From NCBI RefSeq assembly GCF_024498195.1, contig NZ_CP101824.1:3472001-3536000 (forward strand): DNA of 64,000 nucleotides, written 5' to 3'. Within the stretch, counting starts at the first letter, position 1; every line of letters starts with the position of its first letter. Positions 26,535-36,676 of the stretch are shown in pieces. The notes beneath the pieces are model-generated. The model had not been told where the DNA came from and ran no database searches. It saw only the letters and a list, made by a program, of their open reading frames with translations. The stretch comes from Halovivax cerinus (GTDB taxonomy: Archaea; Halobacteriota; Halobacteria; Halobacteriales; Natrialbaceae). The position numbers and the translations under genes were made by a program.

Positions 26535-27386
26535 ATGACTCGACGCTCGATCATGTTCACACCGGGCGATCGCCCGGAGATGATGCGCACGGCGCCCGAC
26601 TCCGGCGCCGACGTGGTGGTATTCGACCTCGAAGACGCCGTCGCGCCGGCCCGAACGGACGAGGCGCGCGAGGCCGTTCGGGACCTGCTGACGGACGATT
26701 CGTTCGATCCCGACTGCGAGGTCTGCGTACGCATCAATGCGGCGGCCGCCGACTGGGAGGCCGATCTGGCAGCGCTCACTGCGGAATCGACGTCGATACG
26801 ACTGGACTCGATCATGTACCCGAAAGCAGCGTCCCCGGCCGACGTCCGGTCTCTCGCGAGCGCCGTCGACGAATCGTGGCCGATACTCGCTCTCGTCGAG
26901 AGCGCTCGGGGGATCCTTCGAGCGGAAGAACTCGCCGCCGTCGACGCCGTCGACGCACTGGTCTTCGGCTCCGAGGACCTCGCCGTCGATCTCGGCGCGA
27001 CGACGACACCGTCGCTCTCGGAGGTCGCCTACGCCCGGCAGCGCATCGTCGTTGCGAGCGCCGCCCACGACGTGGCGGCCATCGATACGCTCGTGACGGA
27101 CTTCACCGACGACGAGCAGCTCGAACGCGCCGCGGAAACAGCCGTCCAGTACGGGTTCGACGGAAAGCTGGCGATTCACCCGTCGCAGGTCCCGATCATA
27201 AACGACGCGTTCACTCCCGACGAGGACGAACGCGAGTGGGCGCGGGCCGTCCTCGACGCGACGGACGAGGCCGACGCTGCCGATCGAGGGGTCTACGAGG
27301 TCGACGGAGAGATGATCGACGCGCCGCTTATCGCGAAGGCCGAGCGCATCGTCGAGCGAGCGGAGGCGGCAGACGTCCGGGACTAA
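26535..27386 (+). CDS. CitE-like HpcH/HpaI aldolase / citrate lyase beta-like protein
   Basis: 283 residues from the ATG at 26535 (MTRRSIMFTPGDRPEMMRTA). The family motifs are VVVFDLEDAVAP (substrate/Mg region), VRIN, LDSIMYPKA, LALVESARGIL (metal-binding Glu), VFGSEDLAVDLG (metal-binding Asp) and KLAIHPSQVP. Members include beta-methylmalyl-CoA lyase and malyl-CoA thioesterase of the haloarchaeal methylaspartate cycle, as well as other acyl-CoA lyases. The 283-residue length fits the shorter CitE group. The frame is open upstream but without family similarity. Confidence 0.85.
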   Translation: MTRRSIMFTPGDRPEMMRTAPDSGADVVVFDLEDAVAPARTDEAREAVRDLLTDDSFDPDCEVCVRINAAAADWEADLAALTAESTSIRLDSIMYPKAASPADVRSLASAVDESWPILALVESARGILRAEELAAVDAVDALVFGSEDLAVDLGATTTPSLSEVAYARQRIVVASAAHDVAAIDTLVTDFTDDEQLERAAETAVQYGFDGKLAIHPSQVPIINDAFTPDEDEREWARAVLDATDEADAADRGVYEVDGEMIDAPLIAKAERIVERAEAADVRD

Positions 27387-27560
27387 GCAGCTCCCTGTCG
27401 GGCGACCGCGCGATCCGTTCCGGCGAACGAACGATCGTCGTACGATTCGACCGGTCATCCGGTGGCTCACCCTCGTACGGACCGCTGGGGCGAGCGCACG
27501 GGCTGGGCAATTCTTACGCCGGTACCGCGATTGAAGCCCGCGCGGGTGCTAGCTGGTCTC

Positions 27561-28811
27561 ATGAGCCAGACCAACCCGTTCGAGACGCTCCGGTCGCAAC
27601 TCCAATCTGCGGCCGACCACATTGACGTCGAGCCGGACGTCCTGGACCGGCTCGGCCACCCGGAACGCGTGCTCGAGGCGAACCTCACGGTCGAACGCGA
27701 CGACGGAACCCTCGCCCGATTCCCCGCGTATCGCGTCCAGTTCAACGGCGACCGCGGCCCGTACAAGGGTGGGATCAGGTACCACCCCGACGTGACCCGG
27801 GACGAGGTGATCGCCTTGTCCGGGTGGATGACGTACAAGTGCGCACTCGTCGACATCCCCTTCGGTGGCGGAAAGGGCGGTATCGTGATCGATCCGAAGG
27901 AGTACTCGGACGACGAGCTCGAACGCGTGACGCGCGCGTTCGCAACCGAACTCCGCCCGCTCATCGGCGAAGACCGCGATGTCCCCGCACCGGACGTCAA
28001 CACCGGCCCACGCGAGATGAACTGGCTCAAAGATACCTACGAAACGCTCGAGGGAACGACCGCACCAGGGGTCGTCACGGGAAAGTCGATCGAGAGCGGC
28101 GGGAGCGCCGGTCGCGTCGAAGCCACGGGTCGGTCGACCGTCCTCGCCGCACGTGAAGCGTTCGCTCACCGCGGACGAACGCTCGATGGAGCCACCGTCG
28201 CCGTGCAGGGCTACGGCAACGCGGGCTGGATCGCAGCCCGACTACTCGACGAACGTGGTGCGACCGTCGTGGCCGTGAGCGACTCCGAGGGCGCCGTCGT
28301 CGATCGTGAGGGACTCGACACGGTGACCGTCAAGGGCCACAAAGACGAGACCGGGAGCGTGGTCGGACTCCCGGGTGCGACGGCACGAACGAACGAGGAG
28401 TTGCTGACGATGGACGTCGACCTCCTGATCCCGGCCGGCCTCGAGAACGCCATCGACGCCGACCTCGCCACGGACGTGCGAGCGGACGTCGTCGCCGAGG
28501 CCGCGAACGGCCCGACCACGCCGGCCGCCGACGAGATTCTCGTGGACAACGACGTCTTCGTCGTCCCGGACATCCTCGCGAACGCGGGCGGCGTCGTCGT
28601 CTCGTACTTCGAGTGGGTCCAGAACCGCCAGCGCCACTCCTGGAGTGAAACGCGTGTGAACGACGAACTCGAGGGGCGCATCGTCGACGCCTTCGACCGA
28701 CTCACGGCGACGATGGCCGAGTACGACCTCTCCAACCCGCGCACGGCGGCGTACGTGACCGCACTGACCCGGGTCGCCGACGCCGCCGAACAGGGCGGCA
28801 CCTGGCCCTGA
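27561..28811 (+). CDS. gdh: Glutamate dehydrogenase
   Basis: 416 residues from the ATG at 27561 ([20 protein letters not shown]). It carries [11 protein letters not shown] (substrate-binding Lys), [16 protein letters not shown] (catalytic Lys region), APDVNT, and the Rossmann motif [11 protein letters not shown] in the C-terminal half. It interconverts glutamate and 2-oxoglutarate plus ammonia. Haloarchaea have several paralogues with NAD or NADP preference, which cannot be assigned here. It lies 174 bp after the CitE-like gene in the same direction. Confidence 0.94.
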   Translation: MSQTNPFETLRSQLQSAADHIDVEPDVLDRLGHPERVLEANLTVERDDGTLARFPAYRVQFNGDRGPYKGGIRYHPDVTRDEVIALSGWMTYKCALVDIPFGGGKGGIVIDPKEYSDDELERVTRAFATELRPLIGEDRDVPAPDVNTGPREMNWLKDTYETLEGTTAPGVVTGKSIESGGSAGRVEATGRSTVLAAREAFAHRGRTLDGATVAVQGYGNAGWIAARLLDERGATVVAVSDSEGAVVDREGLDTVTVKGHKDETGSVVGLPGATARTNEELLTMDVDLLIPAGLENAIDADLATDVRADVVAEAANGPTTPAADEILVDNDVFVVPDILANAGGVVVSYFEWVQNRQRHSWSETRVNDELEGRIVDAFDRLTATMAEYDLSNPRTAAYVTALTRVADAAEQGGTWP

Positions 28812-29043
28812 GATCCGAACGTCGTCGATGACGTGCTCGGTCTTCGTCGTCGTGAGTCGGTCTTCGCCGATGACGTGGTCGGACAGTCGCGAGAGACAGA
28901 GAAGCGAGCGAACGCCTGTATTCGCAGCGAAAATTGTTACAGCCACCACAGGCGGTCAGACGGGCGCCGGTCGCGGTGATACCAGTACCGTCGTGTGAGA
29001 GACCCATCTCCGAGGTCGGAGACCGGCTGTGAGAAACCGCTCC
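28812..29043. other. Intergenic region between convergent genes
   Basis: No gene, RNA or strong repeat is visible in this 232-bp stretch between gdh and the convergent small membrane protein gene. Confidence 0.5.
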
Positions 29044-29259
29044 TTAGCCCGAAAGCCTGGAAAAGACGAGGAACAGGCCGACGATCAGGAACACGGCACC
29101 CATGGCGCGGGTCACGAGAACACGGTCATCGTCGGTGATCTGTGCGGCATCGTCGTCGATCATGCCCTCCTCGCGACGGAGTTCGATCATCCGTGGGGCA
29201 AAGACGACCCCGCTCGCTCCGAGCGCGGCGAGGCCGACGCCGAGCGCGAGCAGCCACAC
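29044..29259 (-). CDS. Small two-helix membrane protein (DUF6199-like)
   Basis: 71 residues. Two hydrophobic segments (WLLALGVGLAALGASGVVF, ~2-21; AMGAVFLIVGLFLVFS, ~53-68) flank a charged loop with IDDDAAQITDDDRVLVTR. It resembles short DUF6199-type membrane proteins. It follows the acyl-CoA dehydrogenase gene by two bases, so the two are probably co-transcribed. Function unknown. Confidence 0.65.
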   Translation of the reverse strand: MWLLALGVGLAALGASGVVFAPRMIELRREEGMIDDDAAQITDDDRVLVTRAMGAVFLIVGLFLVFSRLSG

Positions 29260-29261
29260 GA

Positions 29262-30452
29262 TTACAGCCCGAGTTCCCGGCCGATGACGAGGTGCTGGAT
29301 CTCGCTCGTCCCCTCACCGATCTCCATGAGCTTCGCGTCGCGGTAGAAGCGCTGGGGGGCGAAGTCGGTGGTGTAGCCGTACCCGCCCAGCACCTGGACG
29401 GCCTCTTCGGCGACCTCGCGGGCGGCCTCGGAGGCGTCGAGTTTCGCGAGCGCCGAGGCCTTGGTGACGGGTTTCCCCTCGTCGTAGCGGCGCGCAGCCT
29501 TGTGCGTGAGCAGGCGGGCGCGCTCGGTCTTACGGTACATGTCGACGAGCTTGTCCCGGATGGCGTCGAACTCGCTGATCGGCTGGCCGAACTGCTCTCG
29601 CTGGCCGGCGTACTCCGTCGCGTGGTCGTAGGCGCCCTGAGCGAGCCCTGTCGAGAGCGCGGCGATGGAGATGCGACCGCCGTCCAACGTCTTCTTGGTC
29701 TGTTCCCAGCCGTCGCCTTCCTCCCCGAGCAGGCGGTCCTCCGGGACGCGAACGGAGTCGAGCGAGAGTTCACACGTCGGCGAGGCGTTCAGCCCCATCT
29801 TGTCCCAGACGGTGGTCACCTCGAAGCCGTCGTCTTCCTCGGGATCGACGATGAACGTCGAGATACCGCCGTAGCCGGCGTCGGGATCGGTGACGGCCTT
29901 CACGAGAACGGAGCCGGCTTCGGAGGCGTTCGTGATGAACTGCTTCGTGCCGTCGATGACCCACTCGTCGCCGTCCTTCTCCGCGGTTGCACCGCTCCGT
30001 TCCGAGGCGTCCGACGCCTCGCGTTTCTCCGCGGTGGTGTTCATGTCGGAGGCGTCGGAGCCGCTGCCGGGTTCGGTCAGCGCCCAGCCGCCGAGGTACT
30101 CGCCCTCCGCGAGCGGACGGAGCCACCGTTCTTTCTGCTCGGCGGTCCCGAAGAGTTCGAGCGGCTTTGAGGCCAGAGAAGTGTGTGCGACGTAGGAGAG
30201 CCCCACCGATCCCGAGACGCGACCGAGTTCCTCGGCGACGACGGCGTACATGAGCGTGTCGCCGCCCAGACCACCGTACTCGTCCGTGATCGGTACGCCC
30301 ATCACGTCCAGGTCCGCCAGCTGGTCGAAGATTTCGGCGGGGAAGCGGTGGTCGTCCTCGATCTCCTGGGCGATCGGTTCGAGTTCGGCCTCACAGAAGT
30401 CCCGCACCGTCTTGCGGATCATCCGGTGCTCCTCGGGGAGCTCGAAGTTCAT
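29262..30452 (-). CDS. Acyl-CoA dehydrogenase
   Basis: 396 residues from the ATG at 30452 ([20 protein letters not shown]). Family signatures are [13 protein letters not shown] (FAD/substrate), the [17 protein letters not shown] segment, and the catalytic Glu in [14 protein letters not shown] near the C-terminus. It is closest in pattern to short/branched-chain enzymes. A ~20-residue Glu/Ser/Ala-rich insertion after [13 protein letters not shown], before the [11 protein letters not shown] segment, is not in the bacterial consensus and may be a haloadaptive surface loop. The upstream frame is open but overlaps the next gene antiparallel in content and is not part of the protein. Confidence 0.92.
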   Translation of the reverse strand: MNFELPEEHRMIRKTVRDFCEAELEPIAQEIEDDHRFPAEIFDQLADLDVMGVPITDEYGGLGGDTLMYAVVAEELGRVSGSVGLSYVAHTSLASKPLELFGTAEQKERWLRPLAEGEYLGGWALTEPGSGSDASDMNTTAEKREASDASERSGATAEKDGDEWVIDGTKQFITNASEAGSVLVKAVTDPDAGYGGISTFIVDPEEDDGFEVTTVWDKMGLNASPTCELSLDSVRVPEDRLLGEEGDGWEQTKKTLDGGRISIAALSTGLAQGAYDHATEYAGQREQFGQPISEFDAIRDKLVDMYRKTERARLLTHKAARRYDEGKPVTKASALAKLDASEAAREVAEEAVQVLGGYGYTTDFAPQRFYRDAKLMEIGEGTSEIQHLVIGRELGL

Positions 30453-30504
30453 ATTGGACCAAAGAGCGAGCCGTGAGATAAACGCACCGAACCCCGTCGG
30501 ACCG

Positions 30505-31677
30505 CTACCGCCAGTCGGACTCGTCGGTCGAGTCCGAATCGTCGGGGCCGTCGTCCGTCCCGCCCCAGCCGCCGTCGGCGTCGTCGGCTCCATCGTCGTC
30601 GGTCGGTCCGCTCCAGTCCGGGCCCGAATCCGTTCCCCAGTCGTCGCTGCCGGTATCCGGGTCGTCGCCGTCGCCGGCCCAGCTGTTACCGTCGTCCCAG
30701 TCGGCACCGGTCCGAACGGCGCGGCGCCGATCGGGAATCAGATCGAGGTCGGGATCCGTATCCCCGAGGACGAGTAGCGCGTAGTAGCGCACGAAGACGA
30801 CGAGGGGCATGTTGATCAGTGCGCTGACGAGCATGATCGCGAGGAACCCGAGGACGGCGAGCGGCACGAGCAGGAAGAGCCCGATTTCCCCCAGCATGAC
30901 CAGCATCACGCCCACTATCACGAACGGTATCGCGACGAGGAAGGAGACGATCAGCATGAGGATCCCCAGACCGATCGAGGCGGCGATGGAGACGACCGTC
31001 ACCAGGACGAGGTACAGGACGTACTCGCCCGGGTTCCCGCGGAGCGTGGTCCAGAACCGTCCCCAGGCCGAGAGGACGCCGCGGTCGTCGGCCACCATCG
31101 TCGGCACGACGAACTCCGTCGTCAGTCGGGAGACGATGGCGTAGACGAAGAAGACGACGACCGCGAGCGCGATCAGCTGTCCGATCGTGGAGAACGAGAT
31201 CGTCTCCAGCTGGTCGATCGGCCACACGAGGTAGTACGCCGGAACACCGACGAGGACCAGGCTGAGAAGACCCAGAACGGCCCGGAAGACGAACAACCTG
31301 ACGCCGCGCCAGAGGTTCGAGCCCAGCCCCGAGAGTATCGATACCGAGCCCGACCGCATCGAGTCGATCAGGACGAACTCGAGCGTCGATCCGAGAACAC
31401 CGAAGACGATCCAGATCGTGAGGACGATCGCGGCCATCAGTGCGAGGACCGCGATGACGTCGGGTGTCAGACTCGGCCAGTCGACCGCCGACGGTTCGGT
31501 CGGCGTCGTTCCCGTTCCCGTCGGATCGCCGGTCGTGAACGAGGTCGGCGAGAATCCGCCTGCGCCGCCGACGAAGAAGACGACGACCGCGAGTTTGAGC
31601 CACCGAACCACGTCTATCGGCGTGAGAAAGTCGCGCGTCACGTCGATCGCGTCGCCGAGGTCGTCGATCGCGTACAT
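30505..31677 (-). CDS. Multi-pass membrane protein with acidic Gly/Asp-rich tail (DUF7544-like)
   Basis: 390 residues. About six hydrophobic segments lie between ~25 and ~310 (for example VIAVLALMAAIVLTIWIVFG, ILMLIVSFLVAIPFVIVGVM, IGLFLLVPLAVLGFLAIMLV). The C-terminal ~65 residues are low-complexity Asp/Gly/Ser/Trp (DDGNSWAGDGDDPD and similar). The pattern matches haloarchaeal DUF7544 membrane proteins of unknown function. Upstream start sequence MYAIDDLGDAIDVTR is family-like. Confidence 0.78.
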   Translation of the reverse strand: MYAIDDLGDAIDVTRDFLTPIDVVRWLKLAVVVFFVGGAGGFSPTSFTTGDPTGTGTTPTEPSAVDWPSLTPDVIAVLALMAAIVLTIWIVFGVLGSTLEFVLIDSMRSGSVSILSGLGSNLWRGVRLFVFRAVLGLLSLVLVGVPAYYLVWPIDQLETISFSTIGQLIALAVVVFFVYAIVSRLTTEFVVPTMVADDRGVLSAWGRFWTTLRGNPGEYVLYLVLVTVVSIAASIGLGILMLIVSFLVAIPFVIVGVMLVMLGEIGLFLLVPLAVLGFLAIMLVSALINMPLVVFVRYYALLVLGDTDPDLDLIPDRRRAVRTGADWDDGNSWAGDGDDPDTGSDDWGTDSGPDWSGPTDDDGADDADGGWGGTDDGPDDSDSTDESDWR

Positions 31678-31881
31678 GGTCTTTCGTCGTCGGATTTACG
31701 CTCGCTTGATAAAACGGTGTTGATTTCGCCCAGTTGATAGGTAAGTCCGACGCCGGCGAGACGGCGCGACGATCGGTGGGGCGCGTCGATCCTCTACAGC
31801 CGATTCGACGAGTGAAAAGGCGTCCACGCTCGCCGTGGACGCCGGGACGATTATACCGTCTGACCGTAAACCATCCCGTGG

Positions 31882-32691
31882 ATGGACATCCGCCAGCTCG
31901 CCCGCGGGACTATCGCCTGGGATCGGCTCGAGCTCGTCGCCCGAACCCTCGCCGAGCGGTACGACCGCGACGCAGTTCGCGTCGAGTTCCTGACGGCGGA
32001 CAACTGGTTGTCCACACCCTGCGTGATCGACGAGGAGTGGTTCGTCAAGATCGTCTCGACGCAGAACACCAGGGTCCACTCGCTGCTGACCGCCGGTCGA
32101 AACGCCGGCGCGCTCACGGCGGGCGCGAGCGGCTTCTTCGATCGCTTCGAGACGCCCCTGGAGATGGTCGAACACGAGTACGAGGCGACGAATCGTATCC
32201 GCGAGATCGGCTGTCACGCCCCGGAACCGATCGAGGTCTTCGAGGTCAACGGTCTCGGCGTCCTCGTCCTCGAGTACCTACCGGCGTTCGAGTCGCTCGA
32301 CGAACTCCCCGAAGCGCGCGTCCGCACGGTGGCTCCGGACCTGTTCGAGACGCTCTCGACGATGCACGAGAACGGGCTGGCCCACGGCGACATCCGGGCC
32401 GAGAACCTCCTGGTGAGCGAGGGGCGCCTGCACGTCATCGACGCGACCCGCGTCCAGGCGGGCCGTCAGAGCGAAACCTCCGGGTACGACCTCGCGTGCG
32501 CGCTGGCCGTCCTCGAGCCCCGAATCGGCGCCCGTGACGCCGTCGATGTCGCAGCCAGGTACTACGACGGCGATGCCCTCCTGGCCGCACGGGAGTTTCT
32601 CGACTTCGTCCGGCTGCGGCCCGACCACGGGTTCGACAGCACCGTCCTCCGCGGCGAACTGGAGAAGGGTGCAGATCTGGACCGCCACTGA
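31882..32691 (+). CDS. RIO-type atypical protein kinase-like protein
   Basis: 269 residues. N-lobe: WFVKIVS supplies the ATP-binding Lys and EHEYEATNRI the helix-C Glu. Hinge: LVLEYLP. Catalytic loop: HGDIRAENLLV with the Asp. Metal-binding Asp: VIDATR in place of DFG, as in RIO-like and other lipopolysaccharide-kinase-like families. All catalytic residues seem present, so activity is plausible. Substrate unknown. ATG at 31882 gives MDIRQLARGTIAWDRLELVA. Single gene; promoter not obvious. Confidence 0.8.
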   Translation: MDIRQLARGTIAWDRLELVARTLAERYDRDAVRVEFLTADNWLSTPCVIDEEWFVKIVSTQNTRVHSLLTAGRNAGALTAGASGFFDRFETPLEMVEHEYEATNRIREIGCHAPEPIEVFEVNGLGVLVLEYLPAFESLDELPEARVRTVAPDLFETLSTMHENGLAHGDIRAENLLVSEGRLHVIDATRVQAGRQSETSGYDLACALAVLEPRIGARDAVDVAARYYDGDALLAAREFLDFVRLRPDHGFDSTVLRGELEKGADLDRH

Positions 32692-32777
32692 ACGGTCCGA
32701 TCGGATCGGACCCGATCGACCGTCCCCCGGTCGGATAGCAGGGTTTTTCATCCGGCTTGGCGAACCTTTGTCCGAGC

Positions 32778-34307
32778 ATGAGTCACGACGGCGAAACCTA
32801 CGGCCACTACATCGGTGGCGAGTGGACCGACGGCGCAGGCACAGACACGTTCGACAGTCAGAATCCGGCGACGGGCGAGTCGATCGCCACGTTCCACCGG
32901 GGCAGCGAAGACGACGTCGACGCCGCACTCGCCGCGGCCGACGACGCGTTCGACGAGTGGCGCGACCTCTCCTACATCGACCGCGCGGAGTACCTCTGGG
33001 ACATCTACCACGAACTGCGCGATCGCACCGACGAACTCGCCGAGGTCGTCACCAAAGAGTGCGGCAAGGAGATTTCGGAGGGACGTGCAGACGTCGTCGA
33101 GGCCTACCACATGGTCGAGTGGGCCGCCGGGAACGCCCGGCACCCCCACGGCGACGTCGTCCCGAGCGAGGTCGGCGCGAAGGACGCCTACATGCGCCGC
33201 AAACCGCGCGGCGTCATCGGCTGCATCACGCCGTGGAACTTCCCGGTCGCGATCCCGTTCTGGCACATGGCCATCGCGCTGGTCGAGGGCAACACCGTCG
33301 TCTGGAAGCCCGCCGAGCAGACGCCGTGGTGCGGCCAGATCATCGCCGAGATGATGGAGGACGCGGGCGTCCCCGACGGCGTCTTCAACATGGTACAGGG
33401 CTTCGGCGACGCCGGCGCCGCCATCACCGACGACGAGCGCGTCGACACGGTCCTCTTCACCGGCTCCGCCGAAGTCGGCCACGAGATCGCCGGCAAGGTC
33501 GGCGGCGAACCCGGCAAACTCGCCGCCTGCGAGATGGGCGGCAAGAACGGCATCGTCGTCACCGAAAACGCCGATCTGGACATCGCCGTCCACTCGGCGA
33601 TCATGTCGTCGTTCAAGACGACGGGTCAGCGCTGTGTCTCCTCCGAGCGCCTCATCGTCCACGAGGACGTCTACGACGAGTTCAAGGACCGCTACGTCGA
33701 GACGGCGAAGCAGGTCTCCGTCGGCGACCCGCTCGACGAGGACACGTTCATGGGCCCGGCGATCGAACCCGGCCACGTCGAGAAGATCCAGCGACACAAC
33801 GAGCTGGCGGAGAAAGAGGGTGCCGAGGTGCTCGTCGACCGCTTCGAACTCGACGACGACGAGATTCCCGAGGGACACGCGGACGGTAACTGGGTCGGCC
33901 CCTTCGTCTACGAGATCGACTACGATTCCGACCTGCGCTGTATCAAAGAGGAGTGCTTCGGCCCGCACGTCGCACTCATGAAGTACTCGGGCGACATCGA
34001 ACGCGCCGTCGAGATCCACAACGACACGCCTTACGGACTGGCCGGCGCCGTCATCTCCGAGGACTACCGCCAGATCAACTACTTCCGCGACCGCGCCGAA
34101 CTCGGGCTGGCCTACGCCAACCTGCCGTGCATCGGCGCCGAGGTTCAGCTGCCCTTCGGCGGCGTCAAGAAGTCGGGCAACGGCTACCCGAGCGCCCGAG
34201 AGGCCATCGAGGCCGTCACCGAGCGCACCGCCTGGACGATGAACAACTCGAAGGAGATCGAGATGGCACAGGGGCTCTCCGCGGACATCAAGACCGAAGA
34301 CGAGTAA
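32778..34307 (+). CDS. NAD(P)-dependent aldehyde dehydrogenase
   Basis: 509 residues from the ATG at 32778 (MSHDGETYGHYIGGEWTD). Motifs: TPWNFPVAIPFWHMA, TGSAEVG, catalytic Glu in ACEMGGKNG (~252), catalytic Cys in TTGQRCVSSERL (~286), ECFGPHVAL and LPFGGVKKSG. It oxidises an aldehyde to the acid; relatives include succinate-semialdehyde, 2-oxoglutarate-semialdehyde and lactaldehyde dehydrogenases. The substrate cannot be assigned. A TTTTTCA element ~33 nt upstream may be its TATA box. Confidence 0.92.
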   Translation: MSHDGETYGHYIGGEWTDGAGTDTFDSQNPATGESIATFHRGSEDDVDAALAAADDAFDEWRDLSYIDRAEYLWDIYHELRDRTDELAEVVTKECGKEISEGRADVVEAYHMVEWAAGNARHPHGDVVPSEVGAKDAYMRRKPRGVIGCITPWNFPVAIPFWHMAIALVEGNTVVWKPAEQTPWCGQIIAEMMEDAGVPDGVFNMVQGFGDAGAAITDDERVDTVLFTGSAEVGHEIAGKVGGEPGKLAACEMGGKNGIVVTENADLDIAVHSAIMSSFKTTGQRCVSSERLIVHEDVYDEFKDRYVETAKQVSVGDPLDEDTFMGPAIEPGHVEKIQRHNELAEKEGAEVLVDRFELDDDEIPEGHADGNWVGPFVYEIDYDSDLRCIKEECFGPHVALMKYSGDIERAVEIHNDTPYGLAGAVISEDYRQINYFRDRAELGLAYANLPCIGAEVQLPFGGVKKSGNGYPSAREAIEAVTERTAWTMNNSKEIEMAQGLSADIKTEDE

Positions 34308-34976
34308 CGTCGACACCCGACTCCGTTCGGTCCGTTCTCTCGGTCGTGACACGCCCGTGCTCCGTCAGCGTGACCAGCAGGGCCCCACCAGCACGACTCT
34401 CGGCTGGAGCGGTCGCTCGGCCGGAGACGTCGCCGTCGCACCGACTGTGGTCGTCGACGCCGACCGACTCACCCCCGATCGCGTGTTCTGGACCGCCCGG
34501 AGCATAGCCGCGGTCGAGACCCCGATTCCGACGCACTCAGTCATTGCACCGACGAGCGAAGCGCTCGACAGGCACCGTCGTCCGGCGAAATGGTGATGGC
34601 GGACCGAGAGGAGAACCCGGCTGCCGGCGAGGCCGGGTGCGGGCGGGCCGTGACCGACGTCCGTCCACGTGTGGCGACCGAGGTGATCTCGTTACCGATA
34701 CAGACGTGAAAAGCGCCTGCTATCGGCGGGAAACACTACGTCGGCGTGCACCAAAAGTGTCCCGGTCGGTGACGGTTCACGCGAACGCACCGTCCGTGTG
34801 TCGAAGTGAGACGCGAGCGAGGAGCAACCCGTGGCGGAACCTCGCCCGCCGAGCGACGGGTCGTCCTCCGAGGACCGAACCCCGCGCCCACCGGAGCGAC
34901 GACGAGGTGCACGAATTTCAATCCGGCAGAAGGGTCGCTCTTCCCGACCGGCTCGATTCCCGCCACCGTCCGGGAC
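34308..34976. other. Long intergenic region without a supported gene
   Basis: About 670 bp between the aldehyde dehydrogenase and the convergent nitrilase gene. The open frames here have no protein-like pattern, no TATA/start pairing and no zinc or membrane signature. A GC-rich hairpin candidate (ccggctgccggcgaggccgg, ~34619-34638) is present. It could hide an RNA gene, but I cannot support one. Confidence 0.5.
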
Positions 34977-35798
34977 TCACTGCCGCCTATCCGCCAGCGC
35001 CGGGAACTCCTCGCGCACCCGCGAGACCTGCGACGGATCGACGTCGGCGACGACCAGTCCGGCCTCGTCCCCGATCGAGGCGACCGGCGTCCCCCAGGGG
35101 TCGTACACGGTCGACCGACCGAGGAGCGTCGCATCCGGGAACGATCCCGACCCGTTGACGGCCGCGAGAAACAGCTGATTCTCGATCGCCCGCGCTCGCG
35201 AGAGGGTTTGCCAGTGTTCGATCCGGGGGTACGGCCAGGCGCTCGGGACGAGAACGAGCGTCGCCCCCGTCTCGACGAGCGTCCGGTACAGTTCGGGAAA
35301 CCTGAGGTCGTAACAGGTGGTGACGCCGATCGTGAACGGACCGATGTCGGCGACGTCGACGGCGTCGCCGGCCACGAGTACCTCGCTCTCGGCGGACTCG
35401 TAGCCGAAGAGGTGGTGCTTGCGGTAGACGAGACGGCGCTCGCCGGCGGCGTCGAACAGCATCGCCGTGTTTGCCAGTCCCTCCTCGGCCGGCGTCGGGG
35501 CACTCTCGGTCGCCGAGAGGTCCTCGACGATCGTCCCGGCGAGGACCGCGACGTCGTGCGCCGCGGCGGCCTCGGCGACCATCGCCGCCGTCTCACCGTC
35601 GAGCGGTTCGCTCGCCCGTTCGTACTCGTCGAACGCGAAATACCCCGCGGTGAAGAGCTCCGGCAGCGCGACGAGATCCGCTCCACGAGCGGCCGCTCGT
35701 GCGATCATCGTCCGAGCCCGCTCTCGATTGTCCGCGACGGCCCCGGACCGTACCGTACACTGTGCGAGGGCGATGGTGAACTGACCGGAGGCGGTCAC
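34977..35798 (-). CDS. Carbon-nitrogen hydrolase (nitrilase superfamily)
   Basis: 273 residues. The Glu-Lys-Cys triad is Glu47 (VALPELFTAGY), Lys127 (VYRKHHLFGYE) and Cys162 (TTCYDLRFPELYR). These amidases hydrolyse amides or nitriles such as omega-amides (Nit2-like) or carbamoyl compounds. It overlaps the upstream SRPBCC gene by 4 bp and is translated after it, so the pair is an operon. Confidence 0.9.
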   Translation of the reverse strand: MTASGQFTIALAQCTVRSGAVADNRERARTMIARAAARGADLVALPELFTAGYFAFDEYERASEPLDGETAAMVAEAAAAHDVAVLAGTIVEDLSATESAPTPAEEGLANTAMLFDAAGERRLVYRKHHLFGYESAESEVLVAGDAVDVADIGPFTIGVTTCYDLRFPELYRTLVETGATLVLVPSAWPYPRIEHWQTLSRARAIENQLFLAAVNGSGSFPDATLLGRSTVYDPWGTPVASIGDEAGLVVADVDPSQVSRVREEFPALADRRQ

Positions 35799-36244
35799 GT
35801 CGATCCCTCCGCGTCGGGCCCGGCGAACGAGCGCTCCGCGGCGCGACGGAGGTTCTCGAGTTCGTCATCCAGTTTCCGGGTGAAGTAGCGTTCGACGCCG
35901 GGAAGCGACCCGTCGACGACGAACTCGCTCTCCAGGCGACTCCCCGCGTCGGTGGCGTCGATCTCGTGTCTGCCCGTGACGTCCATCGCGGCGGAGCGAC
36001 CCACGAACTCCACGAGTGACGGCGGTTCCCGGACCCGATCGTGCGTCTCGACCGTCGCCGTCCGGTCGACGAACGGTATCGGTAGTTCGACCTCCCAGGT
36101 GCATCGACGCGGGTCGGACGGGTCGACCGAGAACGATCGGACGACGCTGATGGCTCGCGCCCGGTTCGCCGGGTCCCCGATGAACGCCCACAGCTCCGAC
36201 GGAGACACGTCGAACGCGTCCGTCCGTGTGACCCGTACGGTCAT
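35795..36244 (-). CDS. SRPBCC family protein
   Basis: 149 residues from the ATG at 36244 (MTVRVTRTDAFDVSPSELWA). Shows the ligand-cavity family pattern (an FDVSPSELWAFIGDPANRA opening and TGRHEIDATDAGSRLESEFV). ATGs at 36253 and upstream are possible but the chosen one starts the conserved part. Last four bases overlap the nitrilase start. Ligand unknown. Confidence 0.78.
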   Translation of the reverse strand: MTVRVTRTDAFDVSPSELWAFIGDPANRARAISVVRSFSVDPSDPRRCTWEVELPIPFVDRTATVETHDRVREPPSLVEFVGRSAAMDVTGRHEIDATDAGSRLESEFVVDGSLPGVERYFTRKLDDELENLRRAAERSFAGPDAEGST

Positions 36245-36374
36245 ACCACCCATCCGACCGCCGCGACTAAAAAGACGACGACCGATCGTCGACGTTCGCA
36301 CTCGTCACCCAAGAGAACCCACACACCACGGACGTCCTGTCGGTCTGTGACCGCTTCGATCCTGACGGCCGCCG

Positions 36375-36599
36375 TTAGCTCACCGTAACGCGCCAGGTCG
36401 TCGATCGTGCGCGTCCCCACTTCTCGATGTCGACGTCGTCCGACTTCTCCGAGAGTTCCGGCAGTCTCGCCCCCACTTGCTTCGACGAGAGGCCGATCGC
36501 GTTCGCGATATTTTTCGCCCGGAAGTACTGCTCGCCCCGGGCCGCACTCTCACGAAGATACGAGAGGATCCGCCGGTCTTCGTCTGAGTACTCGCTCAT
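36375..36599 (-). CDS. DUF7123 winged-helix protein
   Basis: 74 residues from the ATG at 36599 (MSEYSDEDRRILSYLRES). A helix-turn-helix core is visible in YFRAKNIANAIGLSSKQVGARLPEL, and the C-terminus KWGRARSTTWRVTVS is the conserved wing of haloarchaeal DUF7123 proteins. It is probably a small DNA-binding protein. Targets unknown. Single gene. Confidence 0.82.
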   Translation of the reverse strand: MSEYSDEDRRILSYLRESAARGEQYFRAKNIANAIGLSSKQVGARLPELSEKSDDVDIEKWGRARSTTWRVTVS

Positions 36600-36676
36600 T
36601 CGTTCACCGAAAGTACGGGCCGGCACGTCTTAACTGTTGGCAGACGGGGCGACGCCGTCGGCAGTGATTCCAATCG

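Noticed and set aside
34308-34976. RNase P or 7S RNA gene in the long gap
   Set aside because: I looked for the conserved core sequences of these RNAs and did not find them; only one GC-rich hairpin is visible.
34544-35158. Long + strand ORF opposite the nitrilase gene start region
   Set aside because: Arg-rich shadow of a GC-rich region; the nitrilase on the other strand is clear.
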